20,255 nt of DNA from Phyllobacteriaceae bacterium UBA1940 (GTDB taxonomy: Bacteria > Pseudomonadota > Alphaproteobacteria > Rhizobiales > Rhizobiaceae), in NCBI GenBank assembly GCA_002336975.1, contig DDFA01000115.1, forward strand, positions 1 to 20,255. Reading direction: 5' to 3'. The first letter of the stretch is position 1, and each line of letters starts with the position of its first letter. Positions 1-8,802 of this stretch are shown in pieces. Under the pieces are notes generated by a model. It ran no database searches. It saw nothing but the letters and a program-made list of their open reading frames with translations, and was not told the DNA's origin. The position numbers and the translations under genes are program-made.

Positions 1-297
1 CGGCGCAGCCGCCTGAGGCGCGGCGCCGGCGCTTGCCGCAACTGACGCGTCCTCGCCCTCGGCCGCCAGCACGGCGATCACCGTATTGACCTTGACGCCT
101 TCGCTGCCGGCCGGAACCAGGATTCTTGCGACAACGCCCTCATCGACGGCCTCGACTTCCATCGTCGCCTTGTCTGTCTCGATCTCGGCAATGACGTCGC
201 CCGGGGCGACCTTGTCGCCTTCCTTGACCAGCCATTTGGCGAGATTGCCCTCTTCCATCGTGGGCGAGAGGGCCGGCATGGTGATGTTGATCGGCAT
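1..297 (-). CDS. pdhC: Pyruvate dehydrogenase E2 (dihydrolipoamide acetyltransferase), N-terminal 99 codons, cut by window edge
   Basis: E2 of the pyruvate dehydrogenase complex receives acetyl groups from E1 on a swinging lipoyl arm and transfers them to CoA in the cytoplasm. Only the N-terminus is in the window: a complete lipoyl domain (about residues 1-80) with the conserved ETDKA turn, so Lys43 is the expected lipoylated residue, followed by the start of an Ala-rich linker. The subunit-binding and catalytic domains lie beyond position 1. The ATG directly follows the TAG of the upstream Uma2 gene (TAGATG), so translation is probably coupled. The lipoyl domain is nearly the same as that of pdhB (about 67 of the first 82 residues identical by eye). 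Because the catalytic domain is not visible, the E2 call rests on the lipoyl domain plus operon position. Another lipoyl protein is possible but unlikely. Confidence 0.9.
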   Translation of the reverse strand, partial: MPINITMPALSPTMEEGNLAKWLVKEGDKVAPGDVIAEIETDKATMEVEAVDEGVVARILVPAGSEGVKVNTVIAVLAAEGEDASVAASAGAAPQAAAP

Positions 298-912
298 CTA
301 ACGGTCTCCGGCGTAATAGGGCGTGGGGTCTTCGTTGAAGCCGAGCGGCTTGTCCAAAGGCCACAGGTCGGCAAGGGCGAACGAAATGGCGTCGAACGGG
401 GCGACCCTGACGGAATCGTCCGAATTCCAGTCGCCGATCTTGGTCCAGCGCCCGCTGGCGTTTTCAAACGCTTCGAGAATCTGCAGCCGCGGATCGACAA
501 GCCACATGTGGGGAATGCCGGCGCGGCCATAGATGCGCATTTTCAGCGTGCGGTCGCGCTTTTCGGTCGAGCCCGAAAGCACTTCGCACACCCAGTCGGG
601 CGCAATCTCGAAATAATTGTGCTCGGGCGCGCCGGAAAGCCGCTCGCGCCGCCAGGCGGCGAGATCGGGAACCAGAATATCGTCGCCGAATTTCACCTCA
701 GGCTCGACAACGAACACCCAGCCGCCCGGCCCGTTGCGGCCTTTCTGGAAGGGGCCGGTCAATTCATCGCTCAGGCTGTTGGCGGTCGCGCCATGCCGTG
801 GCGACGGACGCGGATGCGTCATCAATTCGCCATCGATGATCTCGGCGACGAGATCCGGCGCCGCCGCCTCGACGTCGGCATAGGTCGCTGGCCTTTTCCT
901 CAGGCTAGCCAT
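298..912 (-). CDS. Uma2-family (DUF820) PD-(D/E)XK nuclease-like protein inside the pdh operon
   Basis: The 204-residue protein matches the Uma2/DUF820 family, a restriction-endonuclease-like fold. Visible family marks are an N-terminal EIIDGEL segment (about 24-30) followed by the conserved PSPRHG; VPDLAAW with Asp83; CEVLSGST with Glu110 (usually LSPST, here Gly replaces Pro); Lys124 in the following helix; and the MWLVDP strand near 136-141. The D/E/K triad is therefore complete and the nuclease fold looks intact. It lies between pdhB and pdhC: 7 bases separate the pdhB stop from its ATG, and its stop abuts the pdhC ATG. Most Uma2 proteins have no known substrate and many are annotated as endonucleases on fold alone. 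Family membership is confident; any role in pyruvate metabolism or DNA cleavage is unknown. Confidence 0.85.
   Translation of the reverse strand: MASLRKRPATYADVEAAAPDLVAEIIDGELMTHPRPSPRHGATANSLSDELTGPFQKGRNGPGGWVFVVEPEVKFGDDILVPDLAAWRRERLSGAPEHNYFEIAPDWVCEVLSGSTEKRDRTLKMRIYGRAGIPHMWLVDPRLQILEAFENASGRWTKIGDWNSDDSVRVAPFDAISFALADLWPLDKPLGFNEDPTPYYAGDR
306..309 (-). promoter_or_regulatory. Ribosome binding site of pdhC inside the Uma2 coding sequence
   Basis: GGAG on the minus strand lies 8 bases before the pdhC ATG, inside the last codons of the upstream Uma2 gene. It supports the chosen pdhC start. It also shows that the two genes are read from one message, since there is no room for a separate promoter within the zero-base spacer. 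Confidence 0.65.
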
Positions 913-919
913 TGATGGC

Positions 920-2296
920 CTAGCCCTTGTAGGTCACGGCCTTCACGGCCGCGATCACTTCGCCGACATTTGGCAAGGCCAGCTTTTCGAGGTTCGCGGC
1001 GTAAGGCATCGGCACGTCCTTGCCGGCGATGGTGATGACCGGCGCGTCGAGATAGTCGAAGGCGCGCTGCGACACCTGGTTGGCGATGTAGTCGCCGACC
1101 GAGGATTGCGGGAACCCTTCCTCGATCACCACCAGGCGGTTGGTCTTCTTCACCGACTCGATCACCGTATCGAGGTCCATCGGCCGGATGGTGCGCAGGT
1201 CGATGATCTCTGCGTCGATGCCCAGCGCCCGCAGTTCCGGCTCCGCCTTGACCAGGTAGGTCATGCCGATGCCGAACGACACCAGCGTCACGTCGGAGCC
1301 CTTCTTGTGGATGCGCGCCTTGCCGATCGGCAGCACGAAATCGTCCAGCTTCGGCACATCGAACGACTGGCCGTACAGAATCTCGTTCTCGAGGAAGATC
1401 ACCGGATTGGGGTCGCGGATCGCCGCTTTCAACAGGCCCTTGGCGTCGCCAGCGGTATAGGGCTGGATCACCTTGAGGCCGGGGACGTGGCTGTACCAGG
1501 CGGCATAATCCTGGCTATGCTGCGCCGCCACGCGCGCCGCCGCGCCGTTGGGCCCGCGGAACACGATCGGCGCGCCCATCTGGCCGCCGGACATATAGAG
1601 CGTCTTCGCCGCCGAATTGATGATGTGGTCGATCGCCTGCATGGCGAAATTGAAGGTCATGAATTCGACGATCGGCTTCAGCCCGCTCATCGCCGCGCCG
1701 ACGCCCACGCCTGCAAAACCGTGCTCGGTGATCGGCGTGTCGACGACGCGCTGCGGCCCGAATTCCTGCAACAGGCCCTGGGTGATCTTGTAGGCGCCCT
1801 GATATTCGGCGACCTCCTCGCCCATGACAAACACGTCCTTGTCGCGACGCATCTCTTCCGCCATCGCATCGCGCAGCGCCTCGCGCACCGTCGTCGACAC
1901 CATCTCCGTGCCGGCCGGAACCGAAGGATCGGCGGCCGCCTCAGTTCTCGGCGCGGCGGGAACAGGCGCGGCAGCCGGCGCTGGCGCAGGCAGCGCGATT
2001 TCCGTGACGGGCGCTGGTGCAGCCTTGGGGGCGACGACCGCACCGGCGCTCTCGCCCTCTTGCAGCAACACCGCGATCGGCGTGTTGACCTTGACGCCTT
2101 CCGAACCGGCGGCGATCAGGATCTTTCCAAGTGTGCCCTCGTCGACCGCCTCGACCTCCATCGTCGCCTTGTCGGTCTCGATTTCGGCGATCACGTCGCC
2201 GGGCGAAACCTTGTCGCCTTCCTTCTTCAACCATTTCGACAAATTGCCCTCTTCCATGGTCGGCGACAGGGCTGGCATCAGGATTTCGATCGGCAT
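920..2296 (-). CDS. pdhB: Pyruvate dehydrogenase E1 beta subunit with N-terminal lipoyl domain
   Basis: E1-beta pairs with PdhA to form the thiamine-diphosphate enzyme that decarboxylates pyruvate and acetylates lipoyl groups. The 458-residue product has a lipoyl domain (about 1-80, ETDKA with Lys43), an Ala/Pro-rich linker (about 85-130), and the E1-beta transketolase-like pyrimidine and C-terminal domains (from the [13 protein letters not shown] segment to the end). It includes [12 protein letters not shown] and the EHGFAG motif typical of this family. An N-terminal lipoyl domain on E1-beta is known in alphaproteobacteria such as Zymomonas and rhizobia. I chose ATG at 2296 over an in-frame TTG at 2302, because a GGAG lies 9 bases before the ATG but only 3 before the TTG, and because the ATG start makes the lipoyl domain begin exactly like that of PdhC. 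It lies 53 bases after pdhA and 7 before the Uma2 gene. Confidence 0.97.
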   Translation of the reverse strand: MPIEILMPALSPTMEEGNLSKWLKKEGDKVSPGDVIAEIETDKATMEVEAVDEGTLGKILIAAGSEGVKVNTPIAVLLQEGESAGAVVAPKAAPAPVTEIALPAPAPAAAPVPAAPRTEAAADPSVPAGTEMVSTTVREALRDAMAEEMRRDKDVFVMGEEVAEYQGAYKITQGLLQEFGPQRVVDTPITEHGFAGVGVGAAMSGLKPIVEFMTFNFAMQAIDHIINSAAKTLYMSGGQMGAPIVFRGPNGAAARVAAQHSQDYAAWYSHVPGLKVIQPYTAGDAKGLLKAAIRDPNPVIFLENEILYGQSFDVPKLDDFVLPIGKARIHKKGSDVTLVSFGIGMTYLVKAEPELRALGIDAEIIDLRTIRPMDLDTVIESVKKTNRLVVIEEGFPQSSVGDYIANQVSQRAFDYLDAPVITIAGKDVPMPYAANLEKLALPNVGEVIAAVKAVTYKG

Positions 2297-2305
2297 AGGC
2301 AAAAA

Positions 2306-2309
2306 CTCC
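2306..2309 (-). promoter_or_regulatory. Ribosome binding site deciding the pdhB start
   Basis: GGAG on the minus strand lies 9 bases upstream of ATG 2296. The competing upstream TTG would leave only 3 bases, which is too close for normal initiation. Confidence 0.6.
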
Positions 2310-2349
2310 GAAAAAGGGTCGAAAGGCGCGCCGGCGTCAGGCCGCGCGG

Positions 2350-3396
2350 TCAGCTCTCGACATAGATGTCGGTGTAAAGCTCGGAAGCATCCGGCTCAGG
2401 ATCGGACTGCGCGAACTCGGCGGAATCGGCGACGATGTCGCGCACATCCTTGTCGATCGCCTTCAGTTCGTCCTCGCTGGCCCACTTCTTCTCGGCCAGC
2501 CGCGCCTTCACCTGCTCGATCGGGTCATGCTCGGAGCGCATCTTCTGCACTTCGTCCTTGGAGCGGTATTTGGCCGGGTCCGACATCGAATGGCCGCGAT
2601 AGCGGTAGGTCTGCATTTCGAGGATGATCGGTCCCTTGCCGGAGCGGCACCAATCTGTCGCGAGATCGCCCGCCGCCTTGACCGCGCGCACATCCATGCC
2701 GTCGACCTGGATGCCGGGAATGCGGAACGATACGCCGCGCTGCGAAAAGTCGGTCTCGGCCGACGAGCGCTGCACCGACGTGCCCATGGCGTAGCGGTTG
2801 TTCTCGATCACATAGATCACCGGCAGCTTCCACAGCGACGCCATGTTGAAGCTCTCATAGACCTGACCCTGATTGGCCGCGCCGTCGCCGAAAAAGGTCA
2901 GCGAGACATTCTGGTTGCCGCGATATTTGTTGGCGAACGCCAGCCCGGTGCCCAGCGACACCTGGGCGCCGACTATGCCGTGGCCGCCATAAAAATTCTT
3001 CTCTTTCGAGAACATGTGCATCGAGCCGCCCTTGCCTTTCGACAGGCCGCCGCGACGCCCGGTCAGTTCGGCCATGACGCCGCGCGGCGACATGTCCATC
3101 GCCAGCATGTGGCCGTGATCCCGGTATGCGGTGATCATCTGGTCGCCTTCGATCAACGACATTTTCAGGCCGGTGACGACCGCTTCCTGCCCGATATAGA
3201 GATGGCAGAAACCGCCGATGAACCCCATGCCGTAGAGCTGGCCGGCCTTTTCCTCGAACCGCCTGATCAGCAGCATGTCGCGATAGGCGCGAAGTTCCTG
3301 CTCCTTGCTGAATTCGGCCGGTTTGGGCGTCTTGGGCGTCCCCGCCGTGGCTTCGGATTTCGCCTTCGCGGACGACTTGCGTGCAGCGCTCGCCAT
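2350..3396 (-). CDS. pdhA: Pyruvate dehydrogenase E1 alpha subunit
   Basis: E1-alpha carries the thiamine-diphosphate/Mg binding half of pyruvate dehydrogenase E1 and forms a heterotetramer with PdhB. In the 348-residue protein the thiamine-diphosphate motif runs from GDGAANQG (170-177) to NN (199-200). The conserved [11 protein letters not shown] segment (about 264-273), equivalent to the phosphorylation loop of mitochondrial E1-alpha, is present. A Lys/Ala/Pro-rich N-terminal extension (1-30) precedes the catalytic fold. The start is ATG 3396, with AGGGAG 7 bases upstream. A TTG immediately before it is in frame but redundant. It is the first gene of the pdh cluster, 53 bases before pdhB, and is preceded by a 189-base spacer with palindromes that probably holds the operon promoter. 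Confidence 0.97.
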   Translation of the reverse strand: MASAARKSSAKAKSEATAGTPKTPKPAEFSKEQELRAYRDMLLIRRFEEKAGQLYGMGFIGGFCHLYIGQEAVVTGLKMSLIEGDQMITAYRDHGHMLAMDMSPRGVMAELTGRRGGLSKGKGGSMHMFSKEKNFYGGHGIVGAQVSLGTGLAFANKYRGNQNVSLTFFGDGAANQGQVYESFNMASLWKLPVIYVIENNRYAMGTSVQRSSAETDFSQRGVSFRIPGIQVDGMDVRAVKAAGDLATDWCRSGKGPIILEMQTYRYRGHSMSDPAKYRSKDEVQKMRSEHDPIEQVKARLAEKKWASEDELKAIDKDVRDIVADSAEFAQSDPEPDASELYTDIYVES

Positions 3397-3503
3397 CAAC
3401 TCACTCCCTGGTCAGTCTCTTCACGGACATAATGGGCCAAGCGACCCCTTCACCGGAAACTAGCATGGGCCGGTTGAATGCGCTACGGCAATTCGCGCTG
3501 CCG

Positions 3504-3571
3504 CAATGCAGCATTGAAAAGGTCAATTAATTGAAAATAAACAGATAATCGAGATAAACTGAAATTCAGTT
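3504..3571. promoter_or_regulatory. AT-rich pdhA upstream region with three short perfect palindromes
   Basis: The ftsB-pdhA spacer contains CAATGC-A-GCATTG (3504-3516), TCAATTAATTGA (3523-3534) and AACTGAA-A-TTCAGTT (3557-3571). ATTGAAAA also occurs twice (3513-3520 and 3530-3537), 17 bases apart. The region is clearly richer in A+T than the surrounding genes. Three dyads in 68 bases suggest operator sites for the pdh promoter, but the regulator is unknown and no convincing -35/-10 pair was found. None of the dyads is followed by a T-run on the minus strand, so a terminator for ftsB is unlikely. Confidence 0.4.
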
Positions 3572-3585
3572 AATCGGCAAATGCC

Positions 3586-3894
3586 CTATCGGATGATGGT
3601 TATTTCATCCGGCTTGGTCAGGTTCAGCGCGCGCCGTGCCTGCTCGTCCAGCATGTCCTTTTCGATCGTGCCATCCTGCATCAGCATCACCCGGCTTTCA
3701 AGTTGCCGGCGTTCGGCCTTGACGTCGGCCAGCCTGGTTTCGAGCATCGCCTTGCGGTCGGCCAGTTCGTAGCTGGAATAGATCCCGAACTCGCCGTGCC
3801 AGGCGTGAAAGCCGAAATAGGTGAGGAAGACGACCGCCGTCAGCGGCAGGATCACGGCGCCGGTTCGGCGCTTCTTGTATTGTCGGGTCAGCAT
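3586..3894 (-). CDS. ftsB: FtsB/DivIC-type septum formation initiator
   Basis: FtsB is a small bitopic divisome protein that, with FtsL and FtsQ, links the early and late division machinery at the inner membrane. The 102-residue product has a basic cytoplasmic tip (RQYKKRR), one TM helix (about 13-30) and a periplasmic coiled coil (about 43-72, with ETRLADVKAERRQLESRV). A short C-terminal segment contains ARRALNLTKPDEI, the pattern of DivIC/FtsB family ends. Size and topology are typical. It lies directly upstream of pdhA, as in other rhizobia, where eno usually precedes it; here an acyltransferase gene does. A purine-rich GAGAG lies before the ATG. Sequence similarity in this family is low, so the call rests on architecture plus synteny. 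Confidence 0.85.
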   Translation of the reverse strand: MLTRQYKKRRTGAVILPLTAVVFLTYFGFHAWHGEFGIYSSYELADRKAMLETRLADVKAERRQLESRVMLMQDGTIEKDMLDEQARRALNLTKPDEITIIR

Positions 3895-3936
3895 GCGTCT
3901 ACTCTCGAAGGCGTCCGCAGCATTGGCCGAACATGT

Positions 3937-3951
3937 TTAAGGTTGGGTTAC
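3937..3951. promoter_or_regulatory. CtrA-like site upstream of ftsB
   Basis: TTAA-GGTTGGG-TTAC matches the alphaproteobacterial CtrA consensus TTAA-N7-TTAA at seven of eight fixed positions. It is about 43 bases upstream of the ftsB start, in the 94-base spacer after the acyltransferase gene. CtrA is the response regulator at the end of the CckA relay, and cckA is encoded two genes upstream. A single degenerate match of this kind will arise by chance now and then. Confidence 0.3.
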
Positions 3952-3988
3952 GCCGGATGTCGAACGATGCTGGCGTTCCCCCGTCGCG

Positions 3989-6037
3989 TCACTGCGCCGC
4001 GTTGGCCGATACGGCGCTGTTGCCCTTGAAGTCCGGCCATGCGGCTTCCGCCGCGCGCATCGCCTCGGCGACGACGAGTCGCGCGCCGTCGCGGCTCATG
4101 TGATCGTCGTCGACATAATAGAGAATGTCGCCGTCATGGGTTTCGCATCGGCCCGGGTGGCGTGTGTTGCAAAGCACGCGATCAGGATAGACCCGAACCA
4201 GGTTCGGGCTGTTGGGGATGGCGTCAAAGGCCGCGAATACGCCGGCATTGCGCTCCCGGTAGCGGTGGTAGGACGTCGTCAACGGCGAGAAGTCGCCCCT
4301 CGATCGCCGCGCCGCCAGTTCGCCCGGAACCCGCCAGCCGGCTTCCGGGATCGGATAGATCAGCACGACGCGTTTGCCGGCATTGATCAGTTCCTCGACG
4401 GCCTTCCGATAGCCTGTGCTGACCGACGCCTGCCTGTCGGCTTCGCTGATCGTGCTCTTGTCGACGCCGACCGCGACATAGCCGGCCGTCTCGCCGCGCT
4501 CGACCCCGCCCTCCCTATTGTCGAACACATTGCCGTCAAGCTGCAGCGTGTAGCGTCCGGCCAGGAAGATCGTGTCGAAGTTCGGCGTCAGCAGCCGCTC
4601 GCGCGTCGCGTCGACAAAGGTCGGGCATTTGGGCGTCCGGTGGTCGCGTCGGGTGAACCCCGGCGCGTAGGGGCATCCCGCCTGGGTGAACTCAACGCCG
4701 GCGCGGCCGTCCCTGGCGAGCGCCTCGCTGAACGAACTGCCGAGAACCGCCGCATGGCTGTCGCCGACCACCGCCACGCCCTTGACGCCGGAGGGGTCGC
4801 CGATGGCGCAGGCGTCCGCCGGGTCCCTGCTCATGCAGACATAACCGCCGACCTTGTGCTGCACCGCCGGGTTCTGCCGTTCATAGGCGAGCGCCCGCCA
4901 AACTTCTTCCGGCTTGCGGAAGGCGAACCCGCGCGTCGCGATGCAGGCGACCGAAAACGCCAGGATGCCGGCGGTGACGGCGACCCCGATCCGCAGCCCC
5001 CGGCGCGCGGGAATGGCGGTGCGGCTGCGGAACGGCGTCTCGACATATTTCCAGGTCAGCCAGGCGACGAAGAAACTGACCACGATGGCGCCGGCGTAAT
5101 ATCCCGGCTGCATCCGCCCGTCCCGCACATAGGCGATCAACGCGATCAGCGGCTGGTGCCACAGATAGAGCGAGTAGGAAATCAGCCCGACGCCGACCAA
5201 GAGGCGCAGCGACAGCAAGCGGGTTCCTAGATCCTGCGCGCCGCCGAACGCGATCACCAGCACCGCGCCTGTGACCGGCAACAGCGTCGCGAAGCCGGGA
5301 TGCACCGTTTCGTTGTCGAACATGACGATCGACACGGCGATCATCAGCAGCCCGAGCGCTGGCAGCACGCGGGCGGCGAGCTTGTCCCTCGGCGCCTTGC
5401 CGTAGCGCAGTTCCGCAAGTGCAACGACTGCGCCGGCGCCAAGTTCCCAGGTACGGGTCGGCAACAGGTAGAAGCTGACGCTCGGCGTCGTTCTCGACAT
5501 CCATTCCGCCAGCAGGATCGAAGCGACCGAGATCAACAGCACGACCGGCAGCGCCCACTGCTTTCGCGTGCGCCAGATCACCATCATCAGGATCGGGAAC
5601 AGGATGTAGTACTGTTCCTCGATCGCCAGCGACCATGTGTGCAGGAACGGATTGGTCTCGGCGGCGTCGTCGAAATAGTCGTCATTCATCGCCAGATGCA
5701 TGTTCGAGACGAAAAACATCACCGCCAGCGCCCGCTCGCCCAGCACCTGCAACTGGTTGGGGTTGAGCACCACGGCCGATATCGCCAGCGCAAACACGAC
5801 CATCAAGAGCAGCGCCGGCAGGATGCGCCGGGCGCGGCGCTCGTAAAAGCGCAGCGATGAGAATGTCCCCTGCTCCAGCTCGGTCGCGATGATCGTGGTG
5901 ATCAGATAGCCGGAGATGACGAAAAAGATATCGACGCCGACATAGCCGCCCGAGAAGAACGGGGCGTGCGCGTGAAACAGCATCACGGGCAGGACCGCAA
6001 TTGCTCGCAGTCCGTCGATATCGCGACGATACTTCAT
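3989..6037 (-). CDS. OafA-type membrane acyltransferase with C-terminal SGNH domain
   Basis: This 682-residue protein has two parts. Residues 1 to about 370 form an acyltransferase-3 membrane domain: RDIDGLRAIAVLPVMLFHA at the start, GGYVGVDIFFVISGYL (30-45), the ERRARRILP loop (66-74), HTWSLAIEEQYY (133-144), and about ten hydrophobic helices. The C-terminal part is an SGNH/GDSL-like domain with GDSHA (425-429, Ser427) and a DxxH motif (Asp643, His646). Fusions of this type O-acetylate surface polysaccharide or lipopolysaccharide; the acceptor here cannot be told. The start is the ATG at 6037, which overlaps the cckA stop as ATGA and begins the domain cleanly. A much longer reading frame upstream is only antisense-frame continuation within cckA. 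Translational coupling to a cell-cycle kinase is unusual. Confidence 0.93.
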   Translation of the reverse strand: MKYRRDIDGLRAIAVLPVMLFHAHAPFFSGGYVGVDIFFVISGYLITTIIATELEQGTFSSLRFYERRARRILPALLLMVVFALAISAVVLNPNQLQVLGERALAVMFFVSNMHLAMNDDYFDDAAETNPFLHTWSLAIEEQYYILFPILMMVIWRTRKQWALPVVLLISVASILLAEWMSRTTPSVSFYLLPTRTWELGAGAVVALAELRYGKAPRDKLAARVLPALGLLMIAVSIVMFDNETVHPGFATLLPVTGAVLVIAFGGAQDLGTRLLSLRLLVGVGLISYSLYLWHQPLIALIAYVRDGRMQPGYYAGAIVVSFFVAWLTWKYVETPFRSRTAIPARRGLRIGVAVTAGILAFSVACIATRGFAFRKPEEVWRALAYERQNPAVQHKVGGYVCMSRDPADACAIGDPSGVKGVAVVGDSHAAVLGSSFSEALARDGRAGVEFTQAGCPYAPGFTRRDHRTPKCPTFVDATRERLLTPNFDTIFLAGRYTLQLDGNVFDNREGGVERGETAGYVAVGVDKSTISEADRQASVSTGYRKAVEELINAGKRVVLIYPIPEAGWRVPGELAARRSRGDFSPLTTSYHRYRERNAGVFAAFDAIPNSPNLVRVYPDRVLCNTRHPGRCETHDGDILYYVDDDHMSRDGARLVVAEAMRAAEAAWPDFKGNSAVSANAAQ

Positions 6038-8625
6038 TGCTTGTCGACCATTTCCTTCACCACCGTCGCCAATTGCTTGAGCGAGAACGGCTTGGGAAGG
6101 AAGCCGAACTTGGCGTCGTCCGGCAGGTTCTTGGCGAATGCGTCCTCGGCATAGCCGGACACAAATATGAACTTTATGTCGGGATTGCGCTTGTGCAGTT
6201 CGCCAAGCAGCGTCGGCCCGTCCATCTCCGGCATGACGACGTCGGAGACCACGACATCGACCTGCCCCTTGAGCTCGTCGTAGATTTCCAGCGCTTCGAC
6301 GCCCGACGAGGCCTCGTGCACGGTATAGCCGCGCGAGGTCAACGCCCTGACCCCGCCCATGCGCACCGAATCCTCGTCCTCGACCAGCAGCACGGTGGCG
6401 GAGCCCGAAAGATCGCGCGCCGCGTCCGATTTCGCCGCCTGCGGCTGCCGCACGTCCGAGGCGCCAGTGTCGCCGGCCGACTGCTCGACAGGGGCAATGC
6501 CCGGAACATGGCGCGGCAGAAAGATCTGGAACGTCGTGCCCTTGCCGACCTCGGAATCGCAATAGATGAACCCGCCGGTCTGCTTGATGATGCCGTAGAC
6601 CATCGACAGGCCCAGACCGGTGCCCTTGCCGACTTCCTTGGTGGTGAAGAAGGGTTCGAAAATCTTCTTCAGCACATCGGGCGCGATGCCTGTCCCGGTG
6701 TCCGACACCTCGACCACGACGTAGTCGGCCGACGCCAGTTCACGATAGGGATATTGCCGGCTTTCCTCGGCCGTCACGTTTTTGGTGCGGATCGACAGGT
6801 CGCCGCCGTCGGGCATGGCGTCGCGCGCATTGACGGCGAGGTTGACCACCACCTGTTCGAATTGCCCCAGATCCGCCCTGACCGGCCACAGGTCGCGCCC
6901 GTGATCGAGGTGCAGCCGCACATTGGTGCCGACCAGCCGGGTCAGCAGCATGCGCACATCCGCCAGTACGTCGGTCAGGTTCAGCACCTCGGGGCGCAAG
7001 GTCTGGCGCCGCGAAAACGCCAGCAATTGCCTGACCAGCGACGCGGCCCGGTTGGCGTTCTGCTTGATGTTCATGATGTCGGGGAAGGACGGGTCCGACG
7101 GCCTGTGGTTGGTCAGCAGCAGGTCGGACGCCATGATGATGGCGGTCAGCACATTGTTGAAGTCGTGCGCGATGCCGCCCGCCAGCTGGCCGACGGCCTG
7201 CATCTTCTGACCTTGCGCCATCTGCGCCTCGAGCGCCTTCTGCTCGGTCGTCTCGACGGCGTAGACGATGGCCGCCTCTTCGGCGTCGCCGGCCCCGCTG
7301 TCGGCGACCGCATTGACGTAATAGCGCACATGGCGCTCTTCATTGTCCGGCAGAACGGTGTCGATCGGCGCGATGTCGGCCTGGCGCTGCTTGGCCTTTT
7401 CCAGCGCCGCGGCAAAACTCGCCCTGTCGCGTGGATGGATCACGACGTCGAATGGCGATCGCTTGTCGACGCCGACCTGGTCGACGACCGACGAGAACAG
7501 CATCAGGAACGGCGCGTTGGTGCGCAGGATGCGTCCTGCGCCATCGACGCCGGCGATCGCCATCGGCGTCGAATTGAAGAAACGCGTGAACCGGATCTCC
7601 GAGGCGCGCAGTTCAGCCGACGAATCCTCGCCCTGGGTGCGGTTCAGCACGATGGTTCTGGTTGCGCCCTGCAACCCGTCACGCGTAGCGCTGACCCGGT
7701 GCATGAAGCGCACCGGCAAGACCCGTCCCTTGGTAGTCGCCAGGTCGAGGTCGATCACCGCATTGCGAGTCGCGCCCGGCTCCGCCTTGACTGCCCGCAC
7801 AAGCGCCATGCCGTCGCCGGCGACGATCTCCGGCAGGCTGATCGACCCGGGCTGGAAACCGGCCAGGTCGAGCCCCAGCCATTCCGCCAGCGTCGCGTTG
7901 AGATAGGTCAGCTTACCCTCGGCGTCGGCGGCGAAAAAACCAGCCGGCGCATGATCGAGATGATCGATGGCCAGTTGCAGGTCTTGAAAAAACCGCTCCT
8001 GTTCGGCGCGCTCATGTGACACGTCCGACAATTGCCAGGCAAACTGCAGGTCGCGCCGTGACGGCGCCTGGAACGTCCGCGAGCGCACCCGGTACCAGCG
8101 CGCGCCGGGCTCGTCGCCGGGCTTTATCGACTGCGTCAGCCGGAATTCGCCCTCGCCGTCGCGGCCGTCCTTGAGCTTGGCGACCAATCCCGACACGACC
8201 GGTCCGGCTTCCGGATTGTCGGCGAGCAGGCCATCGACCGTTCGCACATCGCCCGCCGTCACCGCGCCGGTCAGTTCGGCGAACGAGCGGTTGGCGTAGA
8301 TGATCCGGTTCTTCGCATCGGTCACCAGCAGGCCCTGGGGCATCGAATCGATATAGGCCTTGGACAGTTCGTCGCTGGTCGAGCGGGGCGCAATCTGGAC
8401 AAAGCCGATGGCCGTTGCGAACAGATAGCCGACGCCGATCATCGCCAGCACGCCCAGCATGCCAAGCAGGAACGGATCGCCGAGGCGGCCGCGAAACATC
8501 GAGAACGCGACCGCAGCCGCAATCAGCACGACGATAAAGACGATCAGGCGCGTTGCGGCGCCCGGGCGTGAACTTTGATCGATGACTGGCGCGGGATATG
8601 TGTCGCGGCTTTTGTCCTTGGCCAT
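6034..8625 (-). CDS. cckA: CckA-type hybrid sensor histidine kinase
   Basis: CckA is the membrane kinase/phosphatase that feeds phosphate through ChpT to CtrA and CpdR, controlling the alphaproteobacterial cell cycle. The 863-residue product shows two TM helices (about 26-43 and 52-74) and PAS-like domains (about 90-200, 215-330 and 345-460). The HisKA motif is GGIAHDFNN, with phosphoacceptor His487. The HATPase domain has Asn595/Asn599, DTGTGI (642-647) and GKGTGLGLS (667-674). The C-terminal receiver has the acidic pocket EDED (749-752), Asp795 and Lys845. All catalytic residues are present and the layout matches CckA in order and length. The ATG has AGGCAGGA just upstream. It is divergent from the FliO-like gene and overlaps the acyltransferase by ATGA. 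A generic PAS hybrid kinase is the alternative, made unlikely by the gene neighbourhood. Confidence 0.93.
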   Translation of the reverse strand: MAKDKSRDTYPAPVIDQSSRPGAATRLIVFIVVLIAAAVAFSMFRGRLGDPFLLGMLGVLAMIGVGYLFATAIGFVQIAPRSTSDELSKAYIDSMPQGLLVTDAKNRIIYANRSFAELTGAVTAGDVRTVDGLLADNPEAGPVVSGLVAKLKDGRDGEGEFRLTQSIKPGDEPGARWYRVRSRTFQAPSRRDLQFAWQLSDVSHERAEQERFFQDLQLAIDHLDHAPAGFFAADAEGKLTYLNATLAEWLGLDLAGFQPGSISLPEIVAGDGMALVRAVKAEPGATRNAVIDLDLATTKGRVLPVRFMHRVSATRDGLQGATRTIVLNRTQGEDSSAELRASEIRFTRFFNSTPMAIAGVDGAGRILRTNAPFLMLFSSVVDQVGVDKRSPFDVVIHPRDRASFAAALEKAKQRQADIAPIDTVLPDNEERHVRYYVNAVADSGAGDAEEAAIVYAVETTEQKALEAQMAQGQKMQAVGQLAGGIAHDFNNVLTAIIMASDLLLTNHRPSDPSFPDIMNIKQNANRAASLVRQLLAFSRRQTLRPEVLNLTDVLADVRMLLTRLVGTNVRLHLDHGRDLWPVRADLGQFEQVVVNLAVNARDAMPDGGDLSIRTKNVTAEESRQYPYRELASADYVVVEVSDTGTGIAPDVLKKIFEPFFTTKEVGKGTGLGLSMVYGIIKQTGGFIYCDSEVGKGTTFQIFLPRHVPGIAPVEQSAGDTGASDVRQPQAAKSDAARDLSGSATVLLVEDEDSVRMGGVRALTSRGYTVHEASSGVEALEIYDELKGQVDVVVSDVVMPEMDGPTLLGELHKRNPDIKFIFVSGYAEDAFAKNLPDDAKFGFLPKPFSLKQLATVVKEMVDKQ

Positions 8626-8802
8626 TCCTGCCTTGCCCTAACGGGTGGCCGCAACGGGCCAGTTTGAGCCGCTTGAATCACATTCTCGCCACTGCGGAAA
8701 GGCCCAGCGGTCCTGATCGACGCATTTTTCGCCACGGTCGCGGGGTTGCGGGCCGTTGGTCGGCATGTCTACACTATTTAGGGACCGGATGGGGAGGCCG
8801 CA

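Noticed and set aside
1106..2365. A 419-codon plus-strand frame opposite pdhB
   Set aside because: It is antisense to a clear E1-beta gene and composed of Arg/His/Asp-rich sequence without motifs.
6038..6562. An upstream extension of the acyltransferase to a start inside cckA
   Set aside because: The added 175 residues are antisense-like Arg/Gly-rich sequence. The membrane domain begins at ATG 6037, which overlaps the cckA stop in the typical ATGA manner.
6001..8019. A 672-codon plus-strand reading frame opposite cckA
   Set aside because: The minus strand carries all CckA domains with intact motifs. The plus-strand translation is His/Arg/Asp-rich with no domain, as expected for the antisense of GC-rich coding DNA.
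8774..8779. CTATTT as the -10 of the FliO-like gene
   Set aside because: No acceptable -35 lies 16-18 bases upstream.
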